Of a DNA stretch of 64,000 nt, positions 29,567 through 37,880 are shown one piece after another (the stretch's first letter is position 1; each line of letters opens with the position of its first letter). This DNA is from Streptomyces humidus (lineage in GTDB: Bacteria; Actinomycetota; Actinomycetes; Streptomycetales; Streptomycetaceae): assembly GCF_014649655.1 (NCBI RefSeq), contig NZ_BMTL01000015.1, positions 124,001-188,000 on the forward strand, given 5' to 3'. A model generated the notes under the pieces. It did no database searches, was not told where the DNA came from, and was given only the letters and a program-made list of their open reading frames with translations. The translations under genes and the position numbers were made by a program.

Positions 29567-31191
29567 GGCGTGGCTTCCCCCTCGTGTCCGAGCCGGCCCA
29601 CGGCGTCCTCACGCAGCCGGGTCCGGTCCGTCTTCCCATGGGCGTTCAGCGGTGCGTCGGGCAGCCACCACAGGTGGCGGGGCAGCATGTAGGCCGGCAG
29701 GCGGTCGGCGAGGCGTTCGGCCAGCGCCGCGGTGTCCGGTTCGGGGGCGCCGAGCAGATAGGCGACGAGACGGGTTCCGCCGGGCGCGTCGAGGGCGAAC
29801 GCGACGGCCTCGGCGCCGGAGGTGTCGCGCAGGGCGGCCTCCACCTCGCCGACCTCCACCCGGTAGCCGTTGATCTTCACCTGGGCGTCCTTGCGGCCGA
29901 GGTGGACCCAGCCGTGCACGGTGGCGCGCACCTGGTCCCCGGTGCGGTACCAGCGCCGGCCGTCGTGGTGCAGGAAGCGGCCCGCGTCCTGCGCCGGGTC
30001 GAGGTAGCCGCGGAACATCTGGGGCCCGGTCATGACGAGTTCGCCGGTGCCGTCGTGGGGCGAGCCGTCCGGGGCGAGGAGCATCGCCTCCATGCCGTCG
30101 TTCGGGTCGCCGATGGGCACGGTGGCGCCGTACCGCGGATCGGACAGGTCCTGGTCGGGGCGCCAGCGGAACGCGGTGCAGGCGATGGTCAGTTCGGTGG
30201 GGCCGTAGATGTTGTCGAGGACGCCGTCGGGGGCGGCGCGCCGCCAGTAGCGTGCGGTGTCCACCAGCAGGGGCTCGCCGGCGAACACCGACTGGCGCAG
30301 GCCGGCGAGACTGCCGGGAGCGAGGCGGTCGCCGCGCTGCAGGCCGCGCGCGAGGCTGGGAGTGCTGTGCCAGACGGTCAGCCCGTACCGGCGGACCCAC
30401 CGCGCCGGGTCCAGGGCCTGCAGGCGCGACAGCACGCACACACAGGCGCCGCCGGCCCAGGCCGGGAAGATGTCGCACATCGCCAGGTCGAAGGTGGTCT
30501 CGTGGACCTGGCTGAACCGGTCCTCGGGGCGCACGGCGTAGCGGGAGAGCGAGGCGGCCAGGAACGCTGACACGTTGCCGTGGCTGACCGGGACGCCCTT
30601 GGGGGCGCCGGTCGAACCGGAGGTGAAGAGGATGTAGGCGATGTCGTCGGGCGTCCCGGCGGGTGGCTTCCAGGCGGTCGCGCCGCCGGGCTCGGACGGT
30701 TCGCCCGCCGTCAGGACGCGGGCGCCGCCGACGGCACTGGGCAGCTTCGCGGGCAGCTCCTGCCGATCCGTTCGCGGGGCCAGCACGACGTGCACGGGCG
30801 CGGACCGCACGAGCCGCGCCACCTGCCCGGCGGCGTCCGGGGCGGCGATCACGGCGCCGCAGCCCGCGGCCCGCAGCACGGCGGCGTTGCGGGCCACCGG
30901 GTTCTCCGGGTTCAGCGGCACGGCGGGGGCGCCGGCGTAGAGGGCCGCGAGGAGGCCGATGTACGCCTCGGGTGTCTTGGAGGCGAGCACGGCGACGGGA
31001 GCGCCGGGTTCACCGGCCGCGGCGACGGCGGCGGCCCAGGTGCGGGCGACGGCGTCGGTCTCGGTGTAGGTCCAGCTCCGGTCGAGGATCCGCAGGGCGG
31101 GGCCGTCGGGGTTGCGGGCGAGGCCGTCGGCGAACCACTCGTGCAGCATCCTGGCGGCGCCCGGCCGGGCGCCCGGCCCGCCGGCCGTCAT
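29563..31191 (-). CDS. Free-standing NRPS adenylation enzyme (starter amino acid)
   Basis: This 542-aa stand-alone A domain activates an amino acid for transfer to the adjacent carrier protein. Core motifs include LFTSGSTGAPKGVP, the IYGPTELTI motif, YRTGDQV, INGYRVEVGE and the C-terminal HGKTDRTRL, whose lysine is the likely catalytic Lys. The residues I read as the selectivity code are D-L-C-H-V-A-I-I-A, which I cannot assign by recall. In leinamycin the equivalent pair LnmQ/LnmP loads D-alanine onto a free carrier, and the layout here is the same. The ATG at 31191 overlaps the stop of the carrier gene, and its own stop overlaps the GTG of the giant PKS. These overlaps couple the loading pair to the synthase operon. 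Confidence 0.9.
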
Positions 31192-31442
31192 CGGTTCGCC
31201 AGACAGCCGCTGACCACGCGCCACAGGTCGGCCGGCGTGGCGAAGCTGGCCGGGACGAGGGCCCCCTCGGGGAACTCGATGTCGTAGGCGTCCTCCAGCC
31301 GGGCGGAGAGACCGACCATGCCGAGGGAGTCCAGGCCGTGCGCGGGCAACGGGAGTTCGGCGCGCAGCGGAGCGGTCGGGGGGTAGTCGGTGAGTGCGGC
31401 CCTGACCAGCTTCTCGTAGGTCTCGTCCCAGTTCGTCGCCAC
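31188..31442 (-). CDS. Free-standing carrier protein paired with the adenylation enzyme
   Basis: This carrier protein of 84 aa has its phosphopantetheine serine in AHGLDSLGMVGLSARLEDA. It starts with GTG at 31442. The frame is open further upstream, but that region is Arg/Thr-rich with no carrier features, and GAGG lies 6 nt before the GTG. Its stop overlaps the adenylation start by 4 bp, so the two proteins are made together, like LnmP and LnmQ. It probably presents the starter aminoacyl group to the NRPS-PKS. It is the first gene of the tightly overlapping set that ends with the decarboxylating ketosynthase. Confidence 0.88.
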   Translation of the reverse strand: MATNWDETYEKLVRAALTDYPPTAPLRAELPLPAHGLDSLGMVGLSARLEDAYDIEFPEGALVPASFATPADLWRVVSGCLANR

Positions 31443-31772
31443 GGTGCGCCTCGTCCTTCTCGTCGTCGCCGGAGTGGTGCCGGTGTGCCGGGGTGCCGTG
31501 TCGGAGGGCCGTGTCGGAGAGCACGCGCGCGGACGGTTCCGGGGAACGTCGCGGAAAGAGCGTGCGGGCCCGGTCGGAAGAAAGATCCGGCGCGGGGATG
31601 CTAACGACGGAATTTCCGCGGCCGCAAGGGCCTCCACTTACTTTTTCGGGGTGCGCAGTATTGAGCAGAATTACGGTCCGTAAAGAGTGGAACATCTGGG
31701 GTCTTCATTTCTTTTCCAGTCCCCGGGAATCACCCGCTCCGCGGTGGCCGCCGGCACAGGAGGACGTTACGC
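31443..31772. promoter_or_regulatory. Divergent promoter region with a Crp/Fnr-like operator at 31652..31667
   Basis: The 330 bp between the divergent carrier-protein (minus) and Rossmann/hydrolase (plus) genes contain no gene. The operator TGCGCA-GTAT-TGAGCA sits at 31652..31667. Reading rightwards, GAACAT lies 22 bp after it (31690..31695), a weak -10 at the spacing seen elsewhere in the cluster, 78 bp before the plus-strand ATG. Leftwards I see no good -10 at 21-22 bp, so how the 26-kb minus-strand operon is started is less clear. The stretch 31600-31700 is notably AT-rich for this genome. Confidence 0.6.
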
Positions 31773-34106
31773 ATGCCGCAGCGTGTGCTGATCGCCGGTA
31801 CGTCACCGCTCCTCGCCGGCCGGCTGGCGGCCCGCTGTCTGTCGGTCACGGCCCGCGCCGCCGGCGCCGAGGTGGTGCTGCTGTCGGCCGCGGTGTCGCG
31901 CCCGGGGGCGCCGGCGCCGGACCGGCGGGAGCTGGCCGCCTTCGTGGCGCGGTGCGGCGCGGGTGAACGGGTGCCGGCCGGTCACGGGCCTCGCACGGCC
32001 GGCGCCGCGGCCGAGCCGCCGCCCGGTCGCCTCGACGAGGGGCGGCTGAGCGTGGTGTGCGTCGAGCCGGACGCCGTCGCCTCCGAGCTGAAGGCCTGGA
32101 CGGCGGACCAGGTGTGGTGCGTGACGCCGGGCTGGGACCGGTCGCCGGCCCGTGGGGCACGCGCGGACGCCGCGCTGGCCGGGGCGCTGCTCGCCGCGCT
32201 GCCGGGCCTCGCGACCCGGGGGTACGTGCACGTGGGCCCGGACACGGCGCCTGACGAGGGCCGGGCGCACCGGTCCTACCGGGATCTGGAGCGGCTCACG
32301 GTGGAGGCGTGTCTGGACGCGGGGGTGTCCTGGCGGGTGCTGCGCACGGCTCCGGCGGTGGACGCCCTGGCGCCGGCTCTGGGTGAGTGCCCGCCGGGCG
32401 CGCACCGGCTGCTGTGGGCGCTGCACTCGGTGCGCACCGAGGTCGAGGACCGGGCGCCGGACTGGTTCGAGCGGCATCCGCTGCGGGTGGCCGGCGTGGC
32501 GGGGCTGGGCCTGACCCTGCTGACCGCGGAGCGGGCCGCGGCGGACCTCTGGCGGGCCGGCGCGCCCGGCGACCTGCCCGACGGCTTCGCGACGGTGGCC
32601 CGCCCGGCCCCGGTGCCGCTGGCCGACGTGCTCGCCCGGGCCGGCGCGGTGCACGGCATCGACGTACGCCCGGTGCCGGACCGCGAGGACTTCGGCGCCG
32701 CCGACCGCCTCCTGGACCTCCGCCTGACCGACGTGCTCCGTCAGGCGGTACGGCTGCCGAACGAGGCGTCGGTGCCGGCGTCCGCGGAGGCGTGTCCGCC
32801 GGGTTCGACGCGGTCCGGCTCCGACGCGGCACGGCCCGAAGGCACGCGGCCCGAAGGCACGCGGCCCGAAGGCACGCGGCCCGACGCGGCGCGGCCCGCG
32901 ACGACCGGGGCCGACGGCGCAGGGAGCGCGGCCCCGGCGGCCGCGCCGGCGGCGTCCGCCCCGCGGGCCGGCGTCCCGACGCCCGCCGCACCGCCCCGGC
33001 CCACCCCCACCGGCTCCGACCCGCCCGCCGCCGCCCGGACGCCGGCCTCCCCGGCCGGCCCTCCGACTCCCCCCGCCCTCCAGGCGGACACCCCGCCCCC
33101 GCCCCTCTCCCCGGCGGACCAGTGGGAGCTGTTCGGTGCGGTCCGGGCCTGCCGGACGCCGCCGGACACGACGCCGGGCGAGACGGGTCTGCGGCGCCGT
33201 GTCGTGGACGTGGCGGGGCGGCCGCTCGTGCTGTTCGAGGGCGGGGACGGCGAAGGGCCGCCCCTGCTGGTGCTGAACGCTCTCGGGCAGGGCCCCGGCT
33301 TCCTGACGCGGCTGTGCGCGCACCTGGTGCCGTACCACCGCGTCGTCACCTGGCAGGTGCGCGGCACCGAGCGCGAGGATCCGGCCTGGGGGACCCGGCG
33401 CCAGCTCGACGACGTCGACGCGGTGCTGGAGGCCGTCGGCGCCGAGCGCGCCCATCTGCTCGGCTGGTGCACCGGCGCCAAGATCGCCACGGCCTTCCAG
33501 CAGCACAGTCCCCGGGCGGTCGCCTCCCTCGTCTTCCTGAACGCCACGTTCCGGCAGAACGGCCGCTGGGACGGCATGGACACCAAGTACGAATCCGACC
33601 TCGCGGCGGTGTGCCGCGCGCTGGACCGCAGGCCCGACCGGGCCACCCGCATGCTGGACCTGCTGGCGCCGGGCGCGGCGGGCGGCAAGGGCAGCACCGG
33701 GGCCCCGGACGCGGGCGTGCTGGGGGTGCTGAGCAGGGCGCTCACCGACGAGGTGCGGCGGCCCTTCCGGGACGCCGAGGTGCTCGTGCGGTACGCCCGT
33801 CAGCTCGTGGACCTCTGGCGGCTCGACTCGGCGGCCCAGGCGCCGCGGGTGGCCGTGCCGACGTTGTTCGTCTGCTCGGAGTTCGACGGCATCTCCTCCC
33901 CCGCCCGGGCCCGCGAGGCCGCCCGGTGCTTCCCCCACGCGCGGTACGCCGAGCTGGCCGTCGCCGGTCATTACGCGCCGCACGACCGCCCGGCACTGGT
34001 GGCGGAGCTCATCACGGAGTTCGTCCGCGCACCGCGGGAGGTCGCCGACCTCGTGCGGTACGCGGAGATCACCTGGCACACCGACATGGAAGGGACTGCG
34101 CGGTGA
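31773..34106 (+). CDS. Fusion of a Rossmann-like domain and an alpha/beta hydrolase with a Cys nucleophile
   Basis: This 777-aa protein has two parts. Residues 1 to about 320 begin with RVLIAGTSPLLAGRLA, a nucleotide-binding-like start, and resemble an extended short-chain dehydrogenase/epimerase without a clear YxxxK. A low-complexity Pro/Ala/Arg linker with an RPEGT triplet repeat follows (about 345-450). Residues about 480-770 form an alpha/beta hydrolase. The nucleophile elbow reads LLGWCTGAKIA, placing Cys566 where Ser is usual. The acid is probably the Asp of CSEFDGISSP and the His is in AVAGHYAPHD. Cys-nucleophile hydrolases can favour acyl transfer over hydrolysis, so an acyltransferase or editing role on carrier-bound chains is plausible. 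AGGAGG precedes the ATG by 9 nt. The methyltransferase gene overlaps its stop by 4 bp. I do not recognise a characterised homologue. Confidence 0.72.
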   Translation: MPQRVLIAGTSPLLAGRLAARCLSVTARAAGAEVVLLSAAVSRPGAPAPDRRELAAFVARCGAGERVPAGHGPRTAGAAAEPPPGRLDEGRLSVVCVEPDAVASELKAWTADQVWCVTPGWDRSPARGARADAALAGALLAALPGLATRGYVHVGPDTAPDEGRAHRSYRDLERLTVEACLDAGVSWRVLRTAPAVDALAPALGECPPGAHRLLWALHSVRTEVEDRAPDWFERHPLRVAGVAGLGLTLLTAERAAADLWRAGAPGDLPDGFATVARPAPVPLADVLARAGAVHGIDVRPVPDREDFGAADRLLDLRLTDVLRQAVRLPNEASVPASAEACPPGSTRSGSDAARPEGTRPEGTRPEGTRPDAARPATTGADGAGSAAPAAAPAASAPRAGVPTPAAPPRPTPTGSDPPAAARTPASPAGPPTPPALQADTPPPPLSPADQWELFGAVRACRTPPDTTPGETGLRRRVVDVAGRPLVLFEGGDGEGPPLLVLNALGQGPGFLTRLCAHLVPYHRVVTWQVRGTEREDPAWGTRRQLDDVDAVLEAVGAERAHLLGWCTGAKIATAFQQHSPRAVASLVFLNATFRQNGRWDGMDTKYESDLAAVCRALDRRPDRATRMLDLLAPGAAGGKGSTGAPDAGVLGVLSRALTDEVRRPFRDAEVLVRYARQLVDLWRLDSAAQAPRVAVPTLFVCSEFDGISSPARAREAARCFPHARYAELAVAGHYAPHDRPALVAELITEFVRAPREVADLVRYAEITWHTDMEGTAR
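32842..32886 (+). repeat. 15-bp triplicate repeat encoding RPEGT units
   Basis: Three 15-bp copies of GCACGCGGCCCGAAG, the last ending in a variant, encode the RPEGT-RPEGT-RPDA segment in the linker of the Rossmann/hydrolase fusion. A shorter degenerate copy precedes them at 32829. The repeat is in frame and marks an interdomain spacer. Confidence 0.85.
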
Positions 34107-34849
34107 CCGAGGCCAAGGCCTTCGACCGGGTCGCGGACGACTACGACCGGATGCGGGGCGGAATGGAACGCGGCAGACAGGCCGCGGCACAGCTGGCCGG
34201 GGACCTGGCTCCGGGCACGGTGCTGGAGGTGGGCGTCGGCACGGGCATCGTGGCGGCGGGGCTGGCCGAGCTCGGCCACGACGTGCACGGCGTCGACGTG
34301 TCGCTGCCGATGCTGGCCCGGGCGGCCGAACGGCTCCCGGGGCGGGTCGCCGTCGGGGACGCGCGAGCGCTGCCGTTCGCCGACGGCTCCTTCGACAACC
34401 TGGTGTTCACGCACGTCCTGCACCTGGTCGGCGACATGCCCCGGGCCCTGCGCGAGGCGGCGCGCGTCCTGCGCTCCGGGGGGCGGCTGCTCGCGGTGCA
34501 CGGGGATCCCGCGGCCGATCCGGACGAGCTGGTCGCCGTGCTGGACCGGCTGGCCGTGCTGCAACCGCCGCGCCCCGACACCCCCGAGCGCCTCGACGCG
34601 GCGGCGCGCGAGGCGGGCCTGGAACGGCTGCGGCACGAGTTCGCCCCGGACTACGAACGGGCCACGACGCCCCGTCAGCTCCTGGAGAGCCTGCAACGCC
34701 GTCTCCCGCCCTATCTGTGGAACGTGGACGACGACACCTGGGCCCGGGTCGTCGAGCCCGCGCTGGCCGCCCTGCGCGCCCTGCCCGACCCGGACCGCCC
34801 CCGGCTGCAGCAGTGGCATGTGCACCGCAGTGTGTACGTCAGGGCCTGA
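34103..34849 (+). CDS. Class I SAM-dependent methyltransferase
   Basis: This 248-aa methyltransferase has motif I TVLEVGVGTGIVAAGLAELG, an acidic residue at the end of beta 2 (HGVDVSLPML), DARALPFADGSFD for motif II, and the post-motif region LREAARVLRSGGRLLAVHG. It belongs to the UbiE/ubiquinone-type small-molecule methyltransferases (Methyltransf_11). The GTG at 34103 overlaps the stop of the upstream fusion gene (GTGA), with GGAAGGG as ribosome-binding site, so the two are coupled. It is distinct from the C-methyltransferase domain inside the giant PKS and is probably an O-, N- or S-methyltransferase acting on the released compound. The sequence does not reveal which atom is methylated. 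Confidence 0.88.
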   Translation: MTEAKAFDRVADDYDRMRGGMERGRQAAAQLAGDLAPGTVLEVGVGTGIVAAGLAELGHDVHGVDVSLPMLARAAERLPGRVAVGDARALPFADGSFDNLVFTHVLHLVGDMPRALREAARVLRSGGRLLAVHGDPAADPDELVAVLDRLAVLQPPRPDTPERLDAAAREAGLERLRHEFAPDYERATTPRQLLESLQRRLPPYLWNVDDDTWARVVEPALAALRALPDPDRPRLQQWHVHRSVYVRA

Positions 34850-34869
34850 GCCGCCGGCGGCCACGCGCG

Positions 34870-34901
34870 CGGGCCGGGGGCGACGGGTCGCCCCCGGCCC
34901 G
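34870..34901. terminator. GC-rich hairpin between convergent genes
   Basis: CGGGCCGGGGGCGAC (34870-34884) and its exact complement at 34887-34901 form a 15-bp stem. A second copy of the right arm follows directly at 34901-34915, so two alternative hairpins are possible. It lies between the convergent methyltransferase and deacetylase genes and probably ends transcription in both directions. There is no T-run, as is usual for Streptomyces. Confidence 0.7.
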
Positions 34902-34936
34902 TCGCCCCCGGCCCGTGACGCCCGGTCCGGCGCCGG

Positions 34937-35653
34937 TCAGCGCGGTATCAGTTCGAAGGCGACCGCCGGACGGCCGCCGAAGCGGGCCCCCACCGACCGG
35001 GCCAGGCCCAGCAGCGGGCCGCGGACGTCGGTGACGGGGGGCTGCATGGCCGCCAGATAGCTCGCGTGGGCTTCCAGGGAGGCCACCGCCCGGTCGATGT
35101 GGTCGGTGACGTCCACGGCGTGGGTGGGCCGGGGCGAGTTGGAGACGGCGACGTGGCGGACGCCCTGCCAGGGACCCGGGCCGTCCTCGGGGAAGATCCA
35201 CCGGTTGGCCGCGTCGCCGACCGCGTCGAGCAGTGCACGGCCGGTGTTGCGGTGGTCCGGCGAGTTCCAGCGTCCCGTCGAGGTGTGGTCGTGGTGGCAG
35301 AAGCCGAGGACCAGTTCGGGGCGGTGCCGGCGGATCGCGGCGGCGAACTCCCGGCGCAGCTCGGCGGAGTACTCGATACGGCCGTCGGGGTGGTCGAGGA
35401 ACTCCACTCCGGCCGCCCCCACGACCGCCGCGGCGGCCCGCTGCTCCGCCTCACGGACCTCGGCCGCCTTCTCGGGCGCCATCGAGTCGATGCCGGCCTC
35501 GCCCCGGCTGGCCACCAGGTAGGTGACCGACTTCCCGGCCGCGGTCCAGCGCGCCACGGCGCCCGCGGCGCCGAATTCCATGTCGTCGGGATGCGCCACC
35601 ACGGCGAGGGCGCGGGTCCAGTCCTCGGGCATTTCCTGGAATTCATCGGTCAT
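34937..35653 (-). CDS. PIG-L/LmbE-family deacetylase or amidase
   Basis: This 238-aa zinc-dependent N-acyl hydrolase of the LmbE/MshB/Mca family shows the zinc motif AHPDDMEFGAAG (His21, Asp23, Asp24) and the later SPDHRNTG motif. The family includes enzymes that deacetylate GlcNAc-inositol for mycothiol synthesis and those that cleave mycothiol S-conjugates (Mca, LmbE of lincomycin). It is a single-gene minus-strand unit with its own cluster-type operator 139 bp upstream and a strong TATTTT. That is good evidence that it belongs to the pathway and is not a housekeeping copy. Its role may be removal of an N-acyl group from an intermediate, or cleavage of a mycothiol adduct ahead of the C-S lyase at 2201. 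Confidence 0.85.
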   Translation of the reverse strand: MTDEFQEMPEDWTRALAVVAHPDDMEFGAAGAVARWTAAGKSVTYLVASRGEAGIDSMAPEKAAEVREAEQRAAAAVVGAAGVEFLDHPDGRIEYSAELRREFAAAIRRHRPELVLGFCHHDHTSTGRWNSPDHRNTGRALLDAVGDAANRWIFPEDGPGPWQGVRHVAVSNSPRPTHAVDVTDHIDRAVASLEAHASYLAAMQPPVTDVRGPLLGLARSVGARFGGRPAVAFELIPR

Positions 35654-35764
35654 GGCCCGAAGATAACAGCACCCTTTCCGCTCCCGATAGCCTGGGAATG
35701 CTTTTCCCGGCCCGGTCCGGCAGGTCTCGATCCGAGCGCCGGACCGATAGTCGGGCCCTTTGGG

Positions 35765-35807
35765 AAAATACCTTCCGGCGCGACCGGTGAAAGCTCAAAA
35801 GTGAGCA
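35765..35807 (-). promoter_or_regulatory. Crp/Fnr-like operator and -10 upstream of the deacetylase
   Basis: Read toward the deacetylase gene the operator is TGCTCA-CTTT-TGAGCT (35807 to 35792). After exactly 21 bp comes TATTTT (35770 to 35765), a good -10. The start codon is 112 bp beyond the hexamer. The DUF3224 gene lies on the other side, 94 bp away, but no matching hexamer is seen in that direction. Confidence 0.72.
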
Positions 35808-35900
35808 GAGCCGACGGTGCGGAGGCGCGAGGATCCGGCTGATCACCGTCGGCAGTCCGGCCACCGGTTCGCCGTGGCCCCGCGAGCGAGAGGACGACGC

Positions 35901-36308
35901 ATGCAGACGCAGTCGACCAGCACCATGACCTGGGATCCCTGGCAGCCGGCCCCCTATGAGCAGACGGAGGGCGCTCCCGTGCTGCTGCACGGCCAGGTGG
36001 CCAACCACTACCGGGGGCAGATCGAGGGCGAGGGCGTCCAGCAGGTGCTCATCGCCCTGTCCCCCGGCGGCACGAGCGCGTTCACGGCGCTGGAGCGGGT
36101 GACGGGCCGTATCGGCGACCGCAGCGGCAGCTTCGTCCTGCAGATCACCGGCACGACCGGCGGCGGTACGGCCAAGGCCGCCCTGGAGGTGCTGGAGGGC
36201 TCCGGAACAGGCGGGTTGACCGGTTTGCGCGGCACCGGCGCCTACTTCTGCGACAACCCTGGCCCCGACGGTCATGCGACGGTCACGCTGGACCACTCCT
36301 TCCAGTAG
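35901..36308 (+). CDS. DUF3224-family small protein
   Basis: This 135-aa protein has an eight-stranded beta-barrel-like pattern typical of DUF3224/allene-oxide-cyclase-like small proteins. Key stretches are LLHGQVANHYRGQIEGEG, ERVTGRIGDRSGSFVLQITG and ATVTLDHSF at the end. No catalytic residues can be named. AGAGGA precedes the ATG at 35901. It shares an intergenic region with the deacetylase. Proteins of this family are common in actinomycetes outside biosynthetic clusters, so membership in the pathway is uncertain. Confidence 0.8.
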   Translation: MQTQSTSTMTWDPWQPAPYEQTEGAPVLLHGQVANHYRGQIEGEGVQQVLIALSPGGTSAFTALERVTGRIGDRSGSFVLQITGTTGGGTAKAALEVLEGSGTGGLTGLRGTGAYFCDNPGPDGHATVTLDHSFQ

Positions 36309-36421
36309 TCCCGGCGATCCGCGTGCACACGGACAGGCCAGGGCCTAGGCTCGCGAACGCCGGAGGTGCACGTGGACGTTGCACGCCGAGACGATCATCG
36401 TCCTGAGGAAGGAAACCTTTC

Positions 36422-36787
36422 ATGTCCCCCATTGGGCAGCTGGCAGCGGTCACCCTCGACGCGCCCGACCCGAAGGCGCTGGCCGAGTTCTACAGCGCCG
36501 TGACCGGCTGGCAGACGCTCTTCGCGAGCGAGGACTTCGCCTACATCGGCACGCCGGACGGGTCCAGCCGCATCGGTTTCCAGCGGGTCGAGAGCCTGAA
36601 GGAGCCCTCCTGGCCCGGTGACGACAAGCAGATGCACCTCGACTTCAGCGTCAGCGACCTGGACGAGGCGGTGGAGCGGCTGACCTCGCTGGGAGCGACC
36701 CGGCCGGAGCACCAGCCGGGCGCGCAGAAGTGGGTCGTGCTGATCGACCCTGCCGGTCACCCGTTCTGCGTGACCACCATGGCCTGA
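36422..36787 (+). CDS. Glyoxalase/VOC-fold protein
   Basis: This 121-aa protein of the vicinal-oxygen-chelate superfamily shows paired beta-alpha-beta-beta-beta units: AAVTLDAPDPKALAEFYSAV and VSDLDEAVERLTSLGA, then the closing DPAGHPFCVTT. GAGGAAGG lies 9 nt before the ATG. Relatives include drug-binding resistance proteins and small-molecule isomerases, and many have no known function. Its upstream region lacks the cluster operator. A self-resistance role by binding the product is possible but unsupported. Confidence 0.82.
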   Translation: MSPIGQLAAVTLDAPDPKALAEFYSAVTGWQTLFASEDFAYIGTPDGSSRIGFQRVESLKEPSWPGDDKQMHLDFSVSDLDEAVERLTSLGATRPEHQPGAQKWVVLIDPAGHPFCVTTMA

Positions 36788-36879
36788 CACCGGCTCCGCC
36801 GGCCACGGCGGAGAAGCACGGGCACGGGCAGCACGAGCACAAGAAACACGAGCACAAGAAGCACGATTACAGGAAGCAG

Positions 36880-36919
36880 GGGGAGGCCGCGGCACTCATG
36901 CGAGTGCCGCGGCCTCCCC
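36880..36919. terminator. Perfect 18-bp hairpin, bidirectional terminator
   Basis: An 18-bp arm at 36880-36897 (GGGGAGGCCGCGGCACTC) pairs without mismatch with 36902-36919 around the 4-nt loop ATGC. It lies between the glyoxalase-fold gene (plus) and the duplicated-domain gene (minus), which converge here, and should terminate both. Just upstream at 36815-36870 is a short imperfect repeat of CACGAGCACAAGAA with no evident role. Confidence 0.88.
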
Positions 36920-36928
36920 GTGCCCGCT

Positions 36929-37861
36929 TCAGTCGCCCCAGTACTGCGGGGTCAGGCAGCCGTCGTGACCGCTGCCCTCCAGCATCAGGCTGTCCCAGCG
37001 CCCGCCGCCCTGCTCCTTGGACACCCAGTCCTGCATGTACGTGGCACGCGGCGCCGAGGGGTCGGTGCGGGCGTCGATGCCCATCAGCCTGTACATCGTG
37101 CCCAGCGTTCTCATGTGGATGAGGAAGTGCATCCGCTCCATGGTCCCGAACAGTTCCTCGAAGACCAGGGCGGTGGCTTCGCCGCCGGAGTTCAGGTTGG
37201 TGTTCTCGGCGACCGTGCGCGCGAACAGGCGTGCCTCCGCACGGTACTTGTAGCTGAAGTCGACCACCCGGTGCATGATCACACCGGCGGTGGCCGTGTT
37301 GAGCAGCTGCTCGGCGGGGACGGACGTCTGGTGCTGCGCCGGCAGCACCTCGAACCAGGGCTCGTCCCGGTCGGCGGCCAGCGGGCTCATCGACGCGTCC
37401 TGGGCCATGGTCTGGGTGGCGGTGCCGAACATGCCCCAGCGGTGCGGGAGCATCATGGTCTCCCGCACCGTTCCGGGGACGAACGCGGCCTGCCACTGAT
37501 CCGCCTGACGGTCGGAGACATGGCCGCCGAGCACGCCGTCCCGGAAGTCGCGGGCGCCGCCCATGTGCAGCAGCCGTTCGTAGTCCTCAAGGGACCGGAA
37601 GTGGATCAGCCAGTGCAGGCGGTCCTTGACCCCGAAGGTCTCCTCGTAGACGAACACGGTCGCGAGGCCCGGATGCTTGGCGTTGACGAACTCCGCGGCC
37701 TCGCGGGCCATGCGGCGCGCGTTGTCGCCCTGTCCGGCGGCGATCTGCGCGACCCGCTCCACGACGACGCCGGCGTTCGCGGAGTGCAGGATCCTGTCCG
37801 CGGGCTGTGCGGTCTGGTGCCGGGCGGGCGGGACGCTGGGCGTGCCGCTGTCCACGGTCAT
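36929..37861 (-). CDS. Internally duplicated protein of unknown function (copy A)
   Basis: This 310-aa protein is built from two homologous halves. The first (about 20-140) contains ILHSANAGVVVERVAQI and FVYEETFGVKDRLHWLIHFR. The second (about 160-280) contains LLNTATAGVIMHRVVDF and LVFEELFGTMERMHFLIHMR. Each half looks like a ferredoxin-like alpha/beta unit of the dimeric-barrel type, so the protein may form an intramolecular barrel that binds a small molecule. I do not recognise a characterised homologue. The ATG at 37861 has GAGGAG 7 nt upstream. It lies 19 bp after AT-ER 1 in one operon, and a paralogue sits on the other side of AT-ER 1. Conservation of both around an AT-ER suggests a role in the pathway, perhaps as a cyclase-like or chaperone-like partner. 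Confidence 0.75.
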   Translation of the reverse strand: MTVDSGTPSVPPARHQTAQPADRILHSANAGVVVERVAQIAAGQGDNARRMAREAAEFVNAKHPGLATVFVYEETFGVKDRLHWLIHFRSLEDYERLLHMGGARDFRDGVLGGHVSDRQADQWQAAFVPGTVRETMMLPHRWGMFGTATQTMAQDASMSPLAADRDEPWFEVLPAQHQTSVPAEQLLNTATAGVIMHRVVDFSYKYRAEARLFARTVAENTNLNSGGEATALVFEELFGTMERMHFLIHMRTLGTMYRLMGIDARTDPSAPRATYMQDWVSKEQGGGRWDSLMLEGSGHDGCLTPQYWGD

Positions 37862-37880
37862 ATGGCTCTCCTCGCATGTG

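Noticed and set aside
36422..36787. Bleomycin-type resistance protein
   Set aside because: The VOC fold fits, but nothing specific to drug binding is visible and no cluster operator lies upstream, so I kept the neutral call.
36730..37122. His/Lys-rich reading frame after the glyoxalase-fold gene
   Set aside because: A short repeat gives a metal-binding-looking HEHKKHEHKK segment in another frame, but that frame crosses the terminator hairpin and the opposing gene. There is no start or ribosome-binding site in the right place.
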